From contig NZ_NSFT01000019.1 in NCBI RefSeq assembly GCF_002294725.1, positions 1-64,000 of the forward strand: a stretch of DNA of 64,000 nt. The letters run 5' to 3'. The stretch comes from Mesorhizobium sp. WSM4313. GTDB lineage: Bacteria > Pseudomonadota > Alphaproteobacteria > Rhizobiales > Rhizobiaceae. Position 1 is the stretch's first letter, and each line of letters starts with the position of its first letter. The notes below the pieces were generated by a model. That model ran no database searches. It was not told where the DNA came from and saw only the letters and a program-made list of their open reading frames with translations. Of this stretch, positions 50,109 to 60,132 are shown piece after piece. The position numbers and the translations under genes were made by a program.

Positions 50109-51470
50109 CTATCTGGTTACCGTCAGCTTGTCGATGTTGCGCACGATGTCCTGAAACGCCTGATCGAGCTCGGCGCCGTTGGCTGCCTGATAGAAATGTT
50201 TGGTGTTTCCGGTATCCGGGCTGGCGCAGGCCTGCAGCGTCGACTTGGCGTTTTTCTCGGTGAGCGCAAAGCCGATGGTGAATATCTCGATGGCCTGGTC
50301 TTGCATCGCCGCGCACAGTGTCGTCGCGGCGGTGCGTGTCTGTACCTTGCCGGCATCGTTGTAGACCTGATCCGGGTCGTTGGCGTCGAAATAGGACAGG
50401 TTGAATTCGCCATCCGTCATCAGGATCGCGTATTTCGCCACCTTCTTCGGATCCATCTTCGCCGGCCGCTCCGAGGCCTTCATCACCCCGCCCCAGTTTT
50501 CCGACAGCATGTACCAGGCCCACTGCACGCCGATATGGCCCGCCGTGCCGCCGGAGGCATCGAGGTCTTTGATCACGTTGTTCAGAGCCGAGGCATCCGT
50601 GGTCAGCGGCTGAATTGTCGCGAGCGGACAGGCCCGAGTGCGGCTCTGCCTGGCGAAGTCGGACAAAAAGAGATCGCGGTTGACCATGCTGACCTCGGGG
50701 CCAGCATCCGAATATTGATAGGCGCCTTTGCGCTCGGTCGCGCAATTGTCCGGCCGCGTCGACGCCGAAACATACTGCGGATCGTCATTGCCCGGCGCCT
50801 GTTTGCGCTCGCTGGCCTTTGTCTCGACGAAGACCGAACCTGCGGCAAGCGATCCGGCATTGACGGAATTCGCATAAGGCACAATCGCCACCCGCACCCG
50901 AGGATTGGCGGCGTTCTGGCCGGTAAGGAAGGAATTGACCGCGTTGCTCGCCGCGGCCCTCAGGTCCTTGATCTTCTGGCCCGCCATCGAACCGGTGACG
51001 TCGAGCATCATCGCCACCTCGACGGTCTTGTCGGAATAGAGCGCCGAGGTCGAGGCGGTCACGCGGCGCATGGTGCTGGTGCTGAACAGCGGAAAATAGA
51101 GGCCGACATCGACATGCGCATCCGCCTGTACGGTGTTGGCCGTCCTGTTGACCGTAAGCCTGTCGAGCACGATCTGGTTGGCCTGCAGGATGCCGGCCGT
51201 GCTGTTGGCGTCGAGAAACGCCTGCACCGTTTTGTTGGCATCGGTTTCCGTGATGACGCCGAGGGTGAGATCGCGGGCCGTCGAGGTCACGGCGGCGTCG
51301 ACGACGCCCTGCAGGCTCGATCTCGCATTGTAGAGTTGCGAGATGTTGACCGCGAATCCCACCCCCAGCGCGAGGACCGATGCGGCAGCTCCGAACAGTA
51401 CCGCGAAATTGCCTTCGCGGTTGCGGGCAAAGCCGTCCACCCCACGAACGACACCTCTGAACTGCCGCAT
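50109..51470 (-). CDS. Tad-type pilus assembly protein with vWA domain
   Basis: 453 residues from ATG 51470 behind GGAGG. The N-terminus has the TadE/TadG layout: a basic start, then NREGNFAVLFGAAASVLALG as the single membrane helix, then AVNISQLYNARSSLQGVVDA. A von Willebrand A domain follows with the metal site VAMMLDVTGSMAGQKI and the later AILMTDGEFN. Such proteins sit in the inner membrane with a periplasmic vWA domain and assist Flp/Tad pili or surface functions. No other tad genes are in the window. Confidence 0.8.
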   Translation of the reverse strand: MRQFRGVVRGVDGFARNREGNFAVLFGAAASVLALGVGFAVNISQLYNARSSLQGVVDAAVTSTARDLTLGVITETDANKTVQAFLDANSTAGILQANQIVLDRLTVNRTANTVQADAHVDVGLYFPLFSTSTMRRVTASTSALYSDKTVEVAMMLDVTGSMAGQKIKDLRAAASNAVNSFLTGQNAANPRVRVAIVPYANSVNAGSLAAGSVFVETKASERKQAPGNDDPQYVSASTRPDNCATERKGAYQYSDAGPEVSMVNRDLFLSDFARQSRTRACPLATIQPLTTDASALNNVIKDLDASGGTAGHIGVQWAWYMLSENWGGVMKASERPAKMDPKKVAKYAILMTDGEFNLSYFDANDPDQVYNDAGKVQTRTAATTLCAAMQDQAIEIFTIGFALTEKNAKSTLQACASPDTGNTKHFYQAANGAELDQAFQDIVRNIDKLTVTR

Positions 51471-51755
51471 CCCTTCCGCCTCCACTGTCCGCGGCACCGT
51501 GCCGCTCGGCAGAGGCGTTGCAGGATTTCGGCCAGAAGCCGCCGTAAGGCGATTAACAAGAGGTTAATCCGTTGTTTTTGCTGACTTTCGGCAAATCTGA
51601 AGGTGAACCGGAAGTAAACGAAAATGCCTTGGAAACGCGACCTTCATGAAGCGCTTACCATAGTCTTGAAGACTGTCGCGGTCGTTCTCTCTTCGGCACA
51701 ATCGAACTGTGCCGAAGCGGGTCAGCGGCTCCGGTGAAACATGGCGCAGCGCAGG

Positions 51756-51895
51756 GTCTGTTGAGATTCGGGTCAGCCCAGTCGAGAAGGGCGGCTTCCG
51801 AGAACCGGAGCGGAGCGTGCTTAAAGTACGTGAGCACCGGAAGCGCAGGAGGCCGTCCTTCGCAGGCCGGCCCTCACCTGAATATCGACAGAACC
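51756..51895. repeat. Dispersed palindromic repeat, family B, copy 2
   Basis: Matches copy 1 through CTTCCGAGAACCGGAGCG, AAGTACGTGAGCACCGGAAG and CACCTGAATATCGACA. Its left arm is more diverged. It abuts the stop of the transglutaminase gene. Confidence 0.8.
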
Positions 51896-52764
51896 TACCC
51901 CAGCATCTGCGCGCTGGCCGTCCGATCGACGCCGTGATGCGGGGGATTGAAGCGGTTGCCTTCCTGCTCGTAGGTCCAGACCTTGAACAGGGTGAGCCGG
52001 TGCGGGCCGAAACTGTGCAGCAGCGGCACGTCGGTGGCGTCGCGGCCGCGCGCGATGACGACGCGGCCGATGCGGGGCCGGTTGTGGCGCGGATCGAACG
52101 TGTACCATTTGCCGTCGAGGTAGACTTCCATCCAGGCCGAGAAATCCATCGGCGCCGGGTCGGCCGGCACGCCGATATCGCCGAGATAGCCGTTCACGTA
52201 GCGCGCCGGAATGTTCATGCACCGGCAAAGCGCGATCGCCAAATGCGCGAAATCGCGGCACACCCCGACACGCTCCTCATGCGCCTGGGCCGCCGTGCGT
52301 GTGGCGCGCGCATAGCCGTAGCCGAAGGAAAGCCGGCTGTTTACATAATCGACGATCGCCTGGACGCGTGCCCAGCCGGGCGGCAGCTGGCCGAAAAGCT
52401 GCCAGGCGGTGTCGCTGAGATGGTCGGTCTCGCAATAGCGGCTGCCGAGCAGATAGACCAGCACATCGTCCGGCAGTTCCGCGACCGGCGTTTCGTGCGC
52501 CAGCGTGTTCACCTCGTCGGTCTCGCCGCTGTCCTCGACCGCCGCGTCATAGAGGATGCGGAAGTTGCCTGCCGGCGCCGTGAAACGACGGCAGATATTG
52601 CCGTGGCGGTCGCGATAGGTCCGGGTCGGCACTGAGGGCGAGGTCAGAACCCGCGTCTGCCGCTTGATGTCGGCATGGCGGTCCGGATGGATGTCGAGAA
52701 GCGAGATGATCGGCGTCACGGCCGCGCATTCGATGGCGATTTCATAGCCGAGCCGGATCAGCAT
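51895..52764 (-). CDS. Transglutaminase-like protein
   Basis: 289 residues from ATG 52764, behind GGGGGG. The transglutaminase-like core shows the catalytic Cys in EERVGVCRDFAHLAIALCRC, followed by ARYVNGYLGDIG, the His-equivalent region FSAWMEVYLDGKWYTFDPRH with the catalytic Asp. The N-terminal domain resembles the bacterial transglutaminase N-domain. These cytoplasmic proteins are probably peptidases or amidases; the substrate is unknown. A family B repeat directly follows the gene. Confidence 0.85.
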   Translation of the reverse strand: MLIRLGYEIAIECAAVTPIISLLDIHPDRHADIKRQTRVLTSPSVPTRTYRDRHGNICRRFTAPAGNFRILYDAAVEDSGETDEVNTLAHETPVAELPDDVLVYLLGSRYCETDHLSDTAWQLFGQLPPGWARVQAIVDYVNSRLSFGYGYARATRTAAQAHEERVGVCRDFAHLAIALCRCMNIPARYVNGYLGDIGVPADPAPMDFSAWMEVYLDGKWYTFDPRHNRPRIGRVVIARGRDATDVPLLHSFGPHRLTLFKVWTYEQEGNRFNPPHHGVDRTASAQMLG

Positions 52765-52936
52765 CGCATGCCCCCCTTGATGATTTTGGAAAGACTGCCC
52801 GTTCAACGCCGCGAGCCGGAGCTTGTTCCCGTGCCGGGATGAAATGGTGGGCCTCTCGCCTTCTCAGGCGGTGCCGGCCGGTCTAAACTGGGCTTTGCGT
52901 TTCGCCCCTCCCGAAAACGATTCTCCAGGACATTCG

Positions 52937-53602
52937 ATGTTTGCAGGCTCAAAATTCGCTGCCTTCCTGTTCGACATGGACGGCACGGTGCTCAACTCGA
53001 TCGCCGCGGCGGAACGGGTGTGGGCAAAATGGGCGGAGCGTCACGGCCTCGACGTGGCGAGCTTCCTGCCCACGATCCATGGCAAGCGCGCGATCGAGAC
53101 GATCGCGGGACTGAAGCTGCCGGGCGTCGACGCCGTCGCCGAAGCCGATGCGCTGCTCAAGGCCGAGGCGGAGGACCTCGAAGGCATCGTCCCGATTCCT
53201 GGCGCCATCGCGTTTCTGCAATCGCTGCCGCCGGAGCGCTGGGCGATCGTCACTTCGGCGCCGCGCGAGCTGGCGCTGCTGCGCATCGAGGCGGCCGGTA
53301 TTCCGGTTCCCGCCATGATGGTCACGGCGGAAGATGTCACTCATGGCAAGCCGGCGCCGGACTGCTTCCTGCTGGCGGCAAGCCGTCTCGGCGTCGAGGC
53401 GCGCGACTGCCTGGTCTTCGAGGATGCGCCGGCGGGCATCGCGGCAGGCGAGGCCTCCGGCGCGTCGGTGGTGGTGATCAGCGCCACGCATGTCCACCCG
53501 CTGGTCACGCCGCACCCGACAATCCGTTCCTATGACGAAATCGGCATCGCTACGGACGTCAGTGGCTGGATCGCGCTCGCGCCCGAGCGTGCGGTTGCTT
53601 AG
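52937..53602 (+). CDS. HAD-family phosphatase, sugar-phosphatase type
   Basis: 221 residues from ATG 52937 behind AGGA. HAD motif I is FLFDMDGTVLNS, motif II is IVTSAPRELA, the Lys is in HGKPAPDCFLLAA, and motif IV is CLVFEDAPAGIAAGEASG. The small helical cap and the motifs fit the DOG/glycerol-phosphatase-like subgroup that hydrolyses small sugar phosphates. Its stop overlaps the convergent DUF1674 gene by 3 nt. Confidence 0.88.
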   Translation: MFAGSKFAAFLFDMDGTVLNSIAAAERVWAKWAERHGLDVASFLPTIHGKRAIETIAGLKLPGVDAVAEADALLKAEAEDLEGIVPIPGAIAFLQSLPPERWAIVTSAPRELALLRIEAAGIPVPAMMVTAEDVTHGKPAPDCFLLAASRLGVEARDCLVFEDAPAGIAAGEASGASVVVISATHVHPLVTPHPTIRSYDEIGIATDVSGWIALAPERAVA

Positions 53603-53820
53603 AAGTCGGTGGCGAGCCCCTTCACCTCCCAGTCGCCGTAGCGGCCGGGCTCCTTGCCGCCGCGACCGCCGATTTCCTTCGGCAATTGCGCTTCGGCCGC
53701 TCGGTAGGTCCGGCGACGCGCTTCGGCTTCGGTCAACGCGCGCTGCGCCGCTGGGGTTAGCGTTTTTTGCGGCTCTTTGGTCGTTGCAACTGCTTCGGTT
53801 TTGCTGGGTTCTTCGGTCAT
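53599..53820 (-). CDS. DUF1674 protein (SdhAF4-like)
   Basis: 73 residues from ATG 53820 behind GGGAG. The conserved end LPKEIGGRGGKEPGRYGDWE, finishing VKGLATDF, is the DUF1674 signature. The mitochondrial counterpart SDHAF4 (Sdh8) assists flavinylated SdhA during succinate dehydrogenase assembly; the bacterial role is inferred from that. The N-terminal half is low-complexity and charged. Convergent with the HAD gene and divergent from htpX. Confidence 0.85.
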   Translation of the reverse strand: MTEEPSKTEAVATTKEPQKTLTPAAQRALTEAEARRRTYRAAEAQLPKEIGGRGGKEPGRYGDWEVKGLATDF

Positions 53821-53936
53821 GCGATACTCCCGCCGATTGAAACGAAGACCGGCGCCTCCCATCATATAGCCATGACGACAGAAGGATCGACCCCTATTCG
53901 CCACCTCCTCCGCCATCAGACCAGACGGATGAAACG

Positions 53937-54974
53937 ATGAACACGCTTCGCACCGCCATGCTTCTCGCCGCGATGACGGCGCTGTTCATGGGCGTCGGTT
54001 ATCTGATCGGCGGCCCGAGCGGCATGGTCATCGCGCTTCTGATCGCCGCCGGCACCAATTTGTTCAGCTATTGGAACGCCGACAAGATGGTGCTGTCGAT
54101 GAACCGCGCCGTCGAGGTCGACGCGAAGAACGCGCCCGAATATTACGCGATCGTGCAGGCGCTGGCCAAGCAGGCCGGCCTGCCGATGCCGAAGACATAT
54201 CTGATCGACAACCCGCAGCCCAACGCCTTCGCCACCGGCCGCAATCCGGAAAATGCTGCCGTTGCGGCGTCCACCGGCCTGCTCGAGCGGCTCTCCCATG
54301 AAGAGGTCGCGGCGGTGATGGCGCATGAGCTTGCCCATGTGCAGCATCGCGATACGCTGACCATGACGATCGTGGCGACGCTCGCCGGCGCCATCTCGAT
54401 GCTCGGCAATTTCGCCTTTTTCTTCGGCGGCAGCCGCGAGAACAACAATCCGTTCGGCTTTGTCGGCGTGCTTGTAGCGATGATCGTTGCGCCACTCGCC
54501 GCGATGATCGTGCAGATGGCGGTGAGCCGCACCCGCGAATACGAAGCCGACCGGCGCGGCGCCGAGATCTGCGGCAACCCGTTGTGGCTGGCTTCGGCGC
54601 TCAACAAGATCGCTCGGGGCGCCGAACAGATCCCCAATGAGGATGCCGAGCGCAATCCGGCGATGGCGCATCTTTTCATCATCAATCCTCTGCATGGCGA
54701 GCGCATGGACAATCTGTTCTCGACCCACCCGAGCACCGAGAACCGCATAGCCGCGCTGCAGGAGATGGCGCGCGCGATGGGTGGCGCATCGCCGGCCGCC
54801 CGGCGCCGGGCTTCTCCGCCACCCATTCAGCCCGAGGAGCCGTCGGCGGGGCCATGGGGCAAGCCGGCGGACCCGCCGCCAGCGGAGGCTGAGCCGGCGC
54901 CGCCAAAGCCCAATCCCTGGGGCCGCAACCCGACCGGACCGCGCAATGTCCGGTCGAAGGGTCCCTGGTCGTGA
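53937..54974 (+). CDS. htpX: Membrane metalloprotease HtpX (M48)
   Basis: 345 residues. Two N-terminal membrane helices (MLLAAMTALFMGVGYLIGG, MVIALLIAAGTNLFSYW) precede the zinc motif VMAHELAHVQHRDTL at about residue 127-141, and RTREYEADRRGAEICGNP supplies the third ligand. It degrades misfolded inner-membrane proteins under stress. The C-terminal 50 residues are Pro/Ala-rich. The stop overlaps the GTG of the rsmB gene. Confidence 0.94.
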   Translation: MNTLRTAMLLAAMTALFMGVGYLIGGPSGMVIALLIAAGTNLFSYWNADKMVLSMNRAVEVDAKNAPEYYAIVQALAKQAGLPMPKTYLIDNPQPNAFATGRNPENAAVAASTGLLERLSHEEVAAVMAHELAHVQHRDTLTMTIVATLAGAISMLGNFAFFFGGSRENNNPFGFVGVLVAMIVAPLAAMIVQMAVSRTREYEADRRGAEICGNPLWLASALNKIARGAEQIPNEDAERNPAMAHLFIINPLHGERMDNLFSTHPSTENRIAALQEMARAMGGASPAARRRASPPPIQPEEPSAGPWGKPADPPPAEAEPAPPKPNPWGRNPTGPRNVRSKGPWS

Positions 54975-56347
54975 CGCCGCCGAGGCGCGGACAGTCAGGC
55001 AATCCGCAACACAAGGCTGGTGACGAGAACGTCGCCGGCCTTGCCGCACGCAAGGCAGCGGCGCGGCTACTTGCCGCCGTCATCGATGCCCGCACGCCGC
55101 TGGACGGGTTGACCGATAACGAGCACGGCCATCCGCAATACAAGGCGCTGGACGGCCGCGACCGGGCGCTGGTGCGCGCCATCCTGGTCACGGCGCTGCG
55201 CCACCGCATGACCATTGCCGGGCTGCTGTCCAAGCGCCTGGAAAAGCCGCTGCCGGCCAACGCCACGGCGCTCTCGCATATCCTCAATGTCGCCGCCGCG
55301 CAGATCCTGTTTCTCGATGTTCCCGACAGCGCCGCCGTCGACCTTGCCGTCACCCACGCCAAATCCGATCCGCGAACGCTGCGTTTCTCCGGGCTCGTCA
55401 ACGGCGTGCTGCGTTCGCTGGCGCGCGCCAAGGAGGCTGAGCTTGCCCCGGCGCTTGCCGCCACCAGCGAGGCGCCGCAATGGTTCTCCGAGCGGCTGAC
55501 CGCTGCTTACGGAGCCGACAAGGCGCGAGCCATCCTTGCCGCCCATCGCCACGAGGCGCCGGTCGACTTCACCGTCAAGGCCGACCCGGTGATCTGGGCC
55601 GAGCGTCTCGGCGGCATCGTGCTGCCGACCGGCACCGTGCGCGTCGAGAAGCTTGCCGCCAATGTCATCGACCTCCCCGGTTTCGCCGATGGCGCCTGGT
55701 GGGTGCAGGATGCGGCGGCAAGCCTGCCGGCACGCCTGTTCGGCGACATCAGAGGCCAGCGCGTCGCCGACCTGTGCGCCGCGCCCGGCGGCAAGACGGC
55801 GCAGCTTATCCTGGCCGGCGCCGAGGTGACCGCGATCGACACCTCGAAGAACCGGCTGGCGCGGCTCAGTCAGAATCTCGAGCGCCTTGGCCTGACCGCC
55901 GAGCTCGTACAGACCGACCTCCTGGATTACCGGCCGGCACAATTGTTCGACGCCGTGCTGCTCGATGCGCCCTGCTCCTCGACCGGCACGGTGCGCCGCC
56001 ATCCCGACGTGCCATGGACCAAGACCATGGCCGATGTCGAAAAACTCGCCGACCTCCAGCGCCGGCTGCTTGCCCATGCCGTTACCCTCGTCAGGCCCGG
56101 CGGACGGATCGTGTTCTCCAACTGCTCGCTCGACCCGATCGAAGGCGAGGAGCTTTATCGCGATTTCCTCGCCGGGAACCCCGGCGTCGTCGCCGATCCG
56201 ATCCGGCCTGGCGAATTTGCCGGCGTCGATCCGTTTCTGACCCTGGAGGGTATGTTGCGCACCACGCCGGCCGACCTCGCGCTGGAAACGCCCGGGATTT
56301 CAGGCCTGGACGGCTTCTTTGCCGCGCGGATGAGACGGGCCGATTGA
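54971..56347 (+). CDS. rsmB: RsmB-type 16S rRNA m5C methyltransferase
   Basis: 458 residues from GTG 54971, overlapping the htpX stop by 4 nt. The N-terminal NusB-like helical domain spans residues about 20-160. The SAM-dependent domain has VADLCAAPGGKTAQLILAGA, VTAIDTSKNRLARL, LLDAPCSSTGTVRRHPDV (first catalytic Cys) and IVFSNCSLDPIEGEE (the second, in the place of 'SxC'). It methylates a cytosine of 16S rRNA. It could also be a related RsmB paralogue in this lineage. Confidence 0.9.
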   Translation: MTPPRRGQSGNPQHKAGDENVAGLAARKAAARLLAAVIDARTPLDGLTDNEHGHPQYKALDGRDRALVRAILVTALRHRMTIAGLLSKRLEKPLPANATALSHILNVAAAQILFLDVPDSAAVDLAVTHAKSDPRTLRFSGLVNGVLRSLARAKEAELAPALAATSEAPQWFSERLTAAYGADKARAILAAHRHEAPVDFTVKADPVIWAERLGGIVLPTGTVRVEKLAANVIDLPGFADGAWWVQDAAASLPARLFGDIRGQRVADLCAAPGGKTAQLILAGAEVTAIDTSKNRLARLSQNLERLGLTAELVQTDLLDYRPAQLFDAVLLDAPCSSTGTVRRHPDVPWTKTMADVEKLADLQRRLLAHAVTLVRPGGRIVFSNCSLDPIEGEELYRDFLAGNPGVVADPIRPGEFAGVDPFLTLEGMLRTTPADLALETPGISGLDGFFAARMRRAD

Positions 56348-56473
56348 GACGTTATCTCATAAAATTTGCTGACTTTTTTAGCGACGGCACGGGCAAGGCG
56401 GCGTGAAGCGGTTCACTTCGGCGAAATCCGCCTTCGCATAAGTTCTTGAATCGCATAAGCTTGTGCTTGGGTT

Positions 56474-58219
56474 ATGGGGACATCAGGAGGGCTATTGGCA
56501 CTTGTTGCCGGCAGCACGACGCGTCTTTGGACGCTTGTCGCGAGGGAGTTCTGGCGCAAAACGCGTCGGCGCCTCCGCGCCGGGCCGATCTATCGCTGGC
56601 GCTATTCCGGCCGCACGCCCGAACGCGTCCTGATCGCCCCGCCGGATCTGCGGCTCGCCGACCCGCAGATCGCGCTGGAGATCTATTACGGCCGCTACCC
56701 GCTGTCCGGCCATTTGGTCGAGACCGGCGGCAAGTCGCCTTTTCAGCTCGACGTGCCCAATCGCGGCTGGCAGAAATCGTTGCATGGCTTCCGCTGGCTG
56801 CGCCACATGCGCGCCACCGGCACCGAGCTCGCCGCCGCCAACGCGAGAGCCCTGGTGACCGACTGGATCGCCATGCATGGCAACCAGATCTCCGGCATCG
56901 CCTGGGAGCCGGGAACGACGGCCAAGCGGGTGATCGCCTGGCTGCAGCACTCCTCGGTGGTGCTGCAGGGCGCCGAATTCCCTTTCTATCGCGCGTTCCT
57001 GAAATCGCTCGCCGTGCAGATCCGCTATCTCCGCTCGATGGTGCGCGAGATGCCCGATGGCGAGGCCAGGCTGCGCGCCCGCATCGCGCTCGCCTTCGCC
57101 GCGCTGTCCCTGCCGGCGCCGGCCTCGGCGCTGCGTGCCGCGACACGCAACCTGGCCGAGGAGCTCGAGCATCAGATCCTGCCCGATGGCGGCCATATCT
57201 CGCGCAAGCCGATGGCGGTGCTCGAGCTGCTGGCCGATCTTCTGCCGTTGCGCCAGACCTATGCCAACCAGGCCGAGGCGCCGCCGTCGGCCTTGATCGG
57301 CGCCATCGACCGGATGTTGCCGGCGCTGCGTTTCTTTCGCCATCAGGACGGCAGCCTTGCCCGCTTCAACGGCATGGGCGCCACCATCCACGACCGCATC
57401 GCCACCATCATGCGCCATGACGACACGGTGGGCGCGCCGCTGCTGCACGCGCCGCATTCCGGCTACGAGCGCCTGTCGATGGGCGGCGTGACGGTGATCG
57501 CCGACACCGGCCTGCCGCCGCCGGTCGACGTCTCCAACGCAGCACATGCCGGCTGCCTCGCCTTCGAGCTCTCCTCCGGGCGCCAGCACTTCATCGTCAA
57601 TGCCGGCATCGACACCTATGGCGCCCCGGAATTCCGGCCGCTGGCCCGCGCCACCGCCGCGCATTCGACCGCCACGCTCAACGACACCTCGTCGGCGCGC
57701 TTCAGCCACTCGCTGCGCGTCAGCGACCTTTTGGGATCGCCGCTGATCGGCGGCCCGCAGCATGTGCCCTGCAAGCGCCTCGACCAGAAGGGCATGCAAG
57801 GCTTCGTCGCCCGCCATGACGGCTATGTCCAGCAGTTCGGCTTCCTGCATGAGCGCGAGTTGAAGCTGACCAGCAACGGCAACGTGCTTGCCGGCCGCGA
57901 TCGGTTCCTGCGCCCGGGCAATGCCGCGATCCGCAACAACGGCCGCGACTTCGTCACGGTGCGCTTCCACGTCCACCCAGACATCAGCCTGCTGCAGGAC
58001 GACCACGACCGCCTGACGCTCGCCGGCGCGCAGGGCGACAGCTGGGTCTTCACCTGCGCCGAAGTGGTGCCGGAGGTCGAGGAATCGATCTACTTTGCCG
58101 GCCTGAGCGGGCCGCGCCGCAGCCGGCAGATCGTGCTCGCCTTCAAGGCCTCGGAAATTGCCGAGGTCCACTGGCAGCTGACCCGCACCGTTATCTCCGG
58201 CTATTCCGAAAACAACTGA
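56474..58219 (+). CDS. Heparinase II/III family protein
   Basis: 581 residues. The N-terminal half is helical with the alignment block LRHMRATGTELAAANARALV and GIAWEPGTTAKRVIAWL; the C-terminal half is a beta-rich domain with MGGVTVIADTGLPPPVDVSN, HAGCLAFELSSGRQHFIVNA and STATLNDTSSARFS, the heparinase II/III signature. Such enzymes cleave uronate-containing polysaccharides by beta-elimination, but the alphaproteobacterial group commonly lies beside rsmB and purH and has no known substrate. No signal peptide is evident. Confidence 0.85.
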   Translation: MGTSGGLLALVAGSTTRLWTLVAREFWRKTRRRLRAGPIYRWRYSGRTPERVLIAPPDLRLADPQIALEIYYGRYPLSGHLVETGGKSPFQLDVPNRGWQKSLHGFRWLRHMRATGTELAAANARALVTDWIAMHGNQISGIAWEPGTTAKRVIAWLQHSSVVLQGAEFPFYRAFLKSLAVQIRYLRSMVREMPDGEARLRARIALAFAALSLPAPASALRAATRNLAEELEHQILPDGGHISRKPMAVLELLADLLPLRQTYANQAEAPPSALIGAIDRMLPALRFFRHQDGSLARFNGMGATIHDRIATIMRHDDTVGAPLLHAPHSGYERLSMGGVTVIADTGLPPPVDVSNAAHAGCLAFELSSGRQHFIVNAGIDTYGAPEFRPLARATAAHSTATLNDTSSARFSHSLRVSDLLGSPLIGGPQHVPCKRLDQKGMQGFVARHDGYVQQFGFLHERELKLTSNGNVLAGRDRFLRPGNAAIRNNGRDFVTVRFHVHPDISLLQDDHDRLTLAGAQGDSWVFTCAEVVPEVEESIYFAGLSGPRRSRQIVLAFKASEIAEVHWQLTRTVISGYSENN

Positions 58220-58329
58220 GGCTGGCTGGCAAACGGCTGCGCGCCTGATCCCGGACTCACTTGATTTCCGGGGCTCATATGCTAGGGCCGGCCAACGTCC
58301 CTGCCAACAGCTCTGAAAGGCCGCCCGCC

Positions 58330-59946
58330 ATGGCCGTGCCCACAAAAAACATTCCGGCGCCCGACCTCGTTCCGGTGCGCCGCGCGCTGCTTTCCGTCTT
58401 CGACAAGACAGGCTTGGTCGATTTCGCCAAGGCGCTCGCCGCTGCCGGCGTCGAATTGGTCTCGACGGGCGGCACGGCAAAGGCCATCGCCGAGGTGGGC
58501 CTGGCGGTCCGCGACGTTTCCGACCTCACCGGCTTTCCCGAGATCATGGATGGGCGGGTGAAGACCTTGCATCCGTCGGTGCATGGCGCGCTGCTCGGCA
58601 TCCGCGACGACGCCGAGCATGCCAAGGCCATGCACGACCACAGCATCGAGCCGATCGACCTCGTTGTCTGCAATCTCTATCCGTTCGAGGACGTCCGCCG
58701 CTCCGGCGCCGGCTATGCCTCGATCGTCGAGAACATCGATATCGGCGGGCCGGCGATGATCCGCGCCTCGGCCAAGAACCACGCCTACGTCGCCATCGTC
58801 ACCGACCCGGCCGACTATGCTTCCGTCGTCAACGCGCTGGAGATGAATCTGGGCTCGCTGTCGCTCGATTTCCGCAAGATGCTGGCGGCCAAGGCCTTTG
58901 CCCGCACCGCAACCTATGACGCTGCGATCTCCGGATGGTTCGCCGAGGCGCTGGAGATCGAGCACCCGACATGGCGCGCGTTCGGCGGCCGGCTCGATCA
59001 GGTGATGCGCTATGGCGAGAACCCGCATCAGGGCGCAGGCTTCTACCTGTCGGGAGACAAGCGGCCGGGCGTGGCAACGGCAAAGCAATTGCAAGGCAAG
59101 CAACTCTCCTACAACAACATCAACGACACCGACGCCGCCTTCGAGTTGGTCGGCGAGTTCGATCCGGCGCGCTCGGCGGCGGTCGCTATCATCAAGCATG
59201 CCAATCCCTGCGGCGTTGCCGAGGGCTCATCGCTGAAGGCGGCCTACGCCAAGGCGCTGGCCTGCGACCCGGTCTCGGCTTTCGGCGGCATCGTCGCCAT
59301 GAACCGCATCCTCGACGCCGAGGCGGCGGAAGAGATCGTCAAGACCTTCACCGAGGTCATCATCGCGCCCGACGCCACCGACGAGGCCGCCGCGATCGTA
59401 GCGGCGAAGAAGAATTTGCGCCTGCTGGTCACCGGCGGCCTGCCCGATCCGCGCGTCGCCGGCACGACGGTGAAATCCGTCGCCGGCGGACTGCTGGTGC
59501 AAGGCCGCGACAATGCGGTCGTCGACGATCTCGAGCTCAAGGTGGTGACGAAGCGCGCGCCGACGCCGGCTGAGATGGCCGACCTCAAATTCGCCTTCCG
59601 CGTCGCCAAGCACGTCAAGTCCAACGCCATCGTCTATGCCAGGGACGGCGCGACCGTCGGCATCGGCGCCGGCCAGATGAGCCGCGTCGATTCCTCGCGC
59701 ATCGCCGCCCGCAAGGCGCTGGACGCTGCCGAAGCGGCCGGCCTCGCCGAGCCGCTGACCAAAGGCTCGGTCGTCGCCTCGGACGCCTTCTTCCCCTTCG
59801 CCGACGGGCTATTGTCGGCGATCGAGGCCGGCGCCACCGCGGTGATCCAGCCCGGCGGCTCGATGCGCGACGAGGACGTGATCGCCGCCGCCGACGCGCA
59901 CGGCATCGCCATGGTGTTCACCGGCGTAAGGCATTTTAGGCATTAG
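58330..59946 (+). CDS. purH: AICAR transformylase / IMP cyclohydrolase (PurH)
   Basis: 538 residues from ATG 58330 behind AAAGG. The IMP cyclohydrolase half has VRRALLSVFDKTGLVDFAKA, STGGTAKAIAEVG, DGRVKTLHPSVHGALLG and ASAKNHAYVAIVTDP. The transformylase half has LRYGENPHQ (here MRYGENPHQGAGFYL), KHANPCGVA with the catalytic Lys-His, and the ending SMRDEDVIAAADAHGIAMVF. It performs the last two steps of IMP synthesis. The rsmB, heparinase-like, purH order is typical of this lineage. Confidence 0.96.
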   Translation: MAVPTKNIPAPDLVPVRRALLSVFDKTGLVDFAKALAAAGVELVSTGGTAKAIAEVGLAVRDVSDLTGFPEIMDGRVKTLHPSVHGALLGIRDDAEHAKAMHDHSIEPIDLVVCNLYPFEDVRRSGAGYASIVENIDIGGPAMIRASAKNHAYVAIVTDPADYASVVNALEMNLGSLSLDFRKMLAAKAFARTATYDAAISGWFAEALEIEHPTWRAFGGRLDQVMRYGENPHQGAGFYLSGDKRPGVATAKQLQGKQLSYNNINDTDAAFELVGEFDPARSAAVAIIKHANPCGVAEGSSLKAAYAKALACDPVSAFGGIVAMNRILDAEAAEEIVKTFTEVIIAPDATDEAAAIVAAKKNLRLLVTGGLPDPRVAGTTVKSVAGGLLVQGRDNAVVDDLELKVVTKRAPTPAEMADLKFAFRVAKHVKSNAIVYARDGATVGIGAGQMSRVDSSRIAARKALDAAEAAGLAEPLTKGSVVASDAFFPFADGLLSAIEAGATAVIQPGGSMRDEDVIAAADAHGIAMVFTGVRHFRH

Positions 59947-59954
59947 CGCCTTTT

Positions 59955-60125
59955 CCTTCTCCCCTTGTGGGAGAAGGTGTCGCCGAAGGCGACGGATGAG
60001 GGGTGCTCCAGGGAATGAGGCGTGGGCGATTGCGGCTTTCGACGGGCATGTTCGCCAAGCTGGAGCACCCCTCATCCGTCTCGGCGCTCCGCGCCGATCC
60101 ACCTTCCCCCACAAGGAGGAGGAAA
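59955..60125. repeat. Palindromic intergenic repeat, family C
   Basis: Ends read CCTTCTCCCCTTGTGGGAGA and CTTCCCCCACAAGGAGGA. Perfect 21-bp inner arms lie at 59991-60011 and 60060-60080 (GATGAGGGGTGCTCCAG and its complement). It fills the gap between convergent purH and the MFS gene and could act as a terminator for both. Confidence 0.8.
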
Positions 60126-60132
60126 AGTCGCG

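Noticed and set aside
56474..58219. Heparinase-like protein as part of the uronate locus
   Set aside because: It is 31 kb away, beside rsmB and purH, and lacks an evident secretion signal, so no pathway link is supported.
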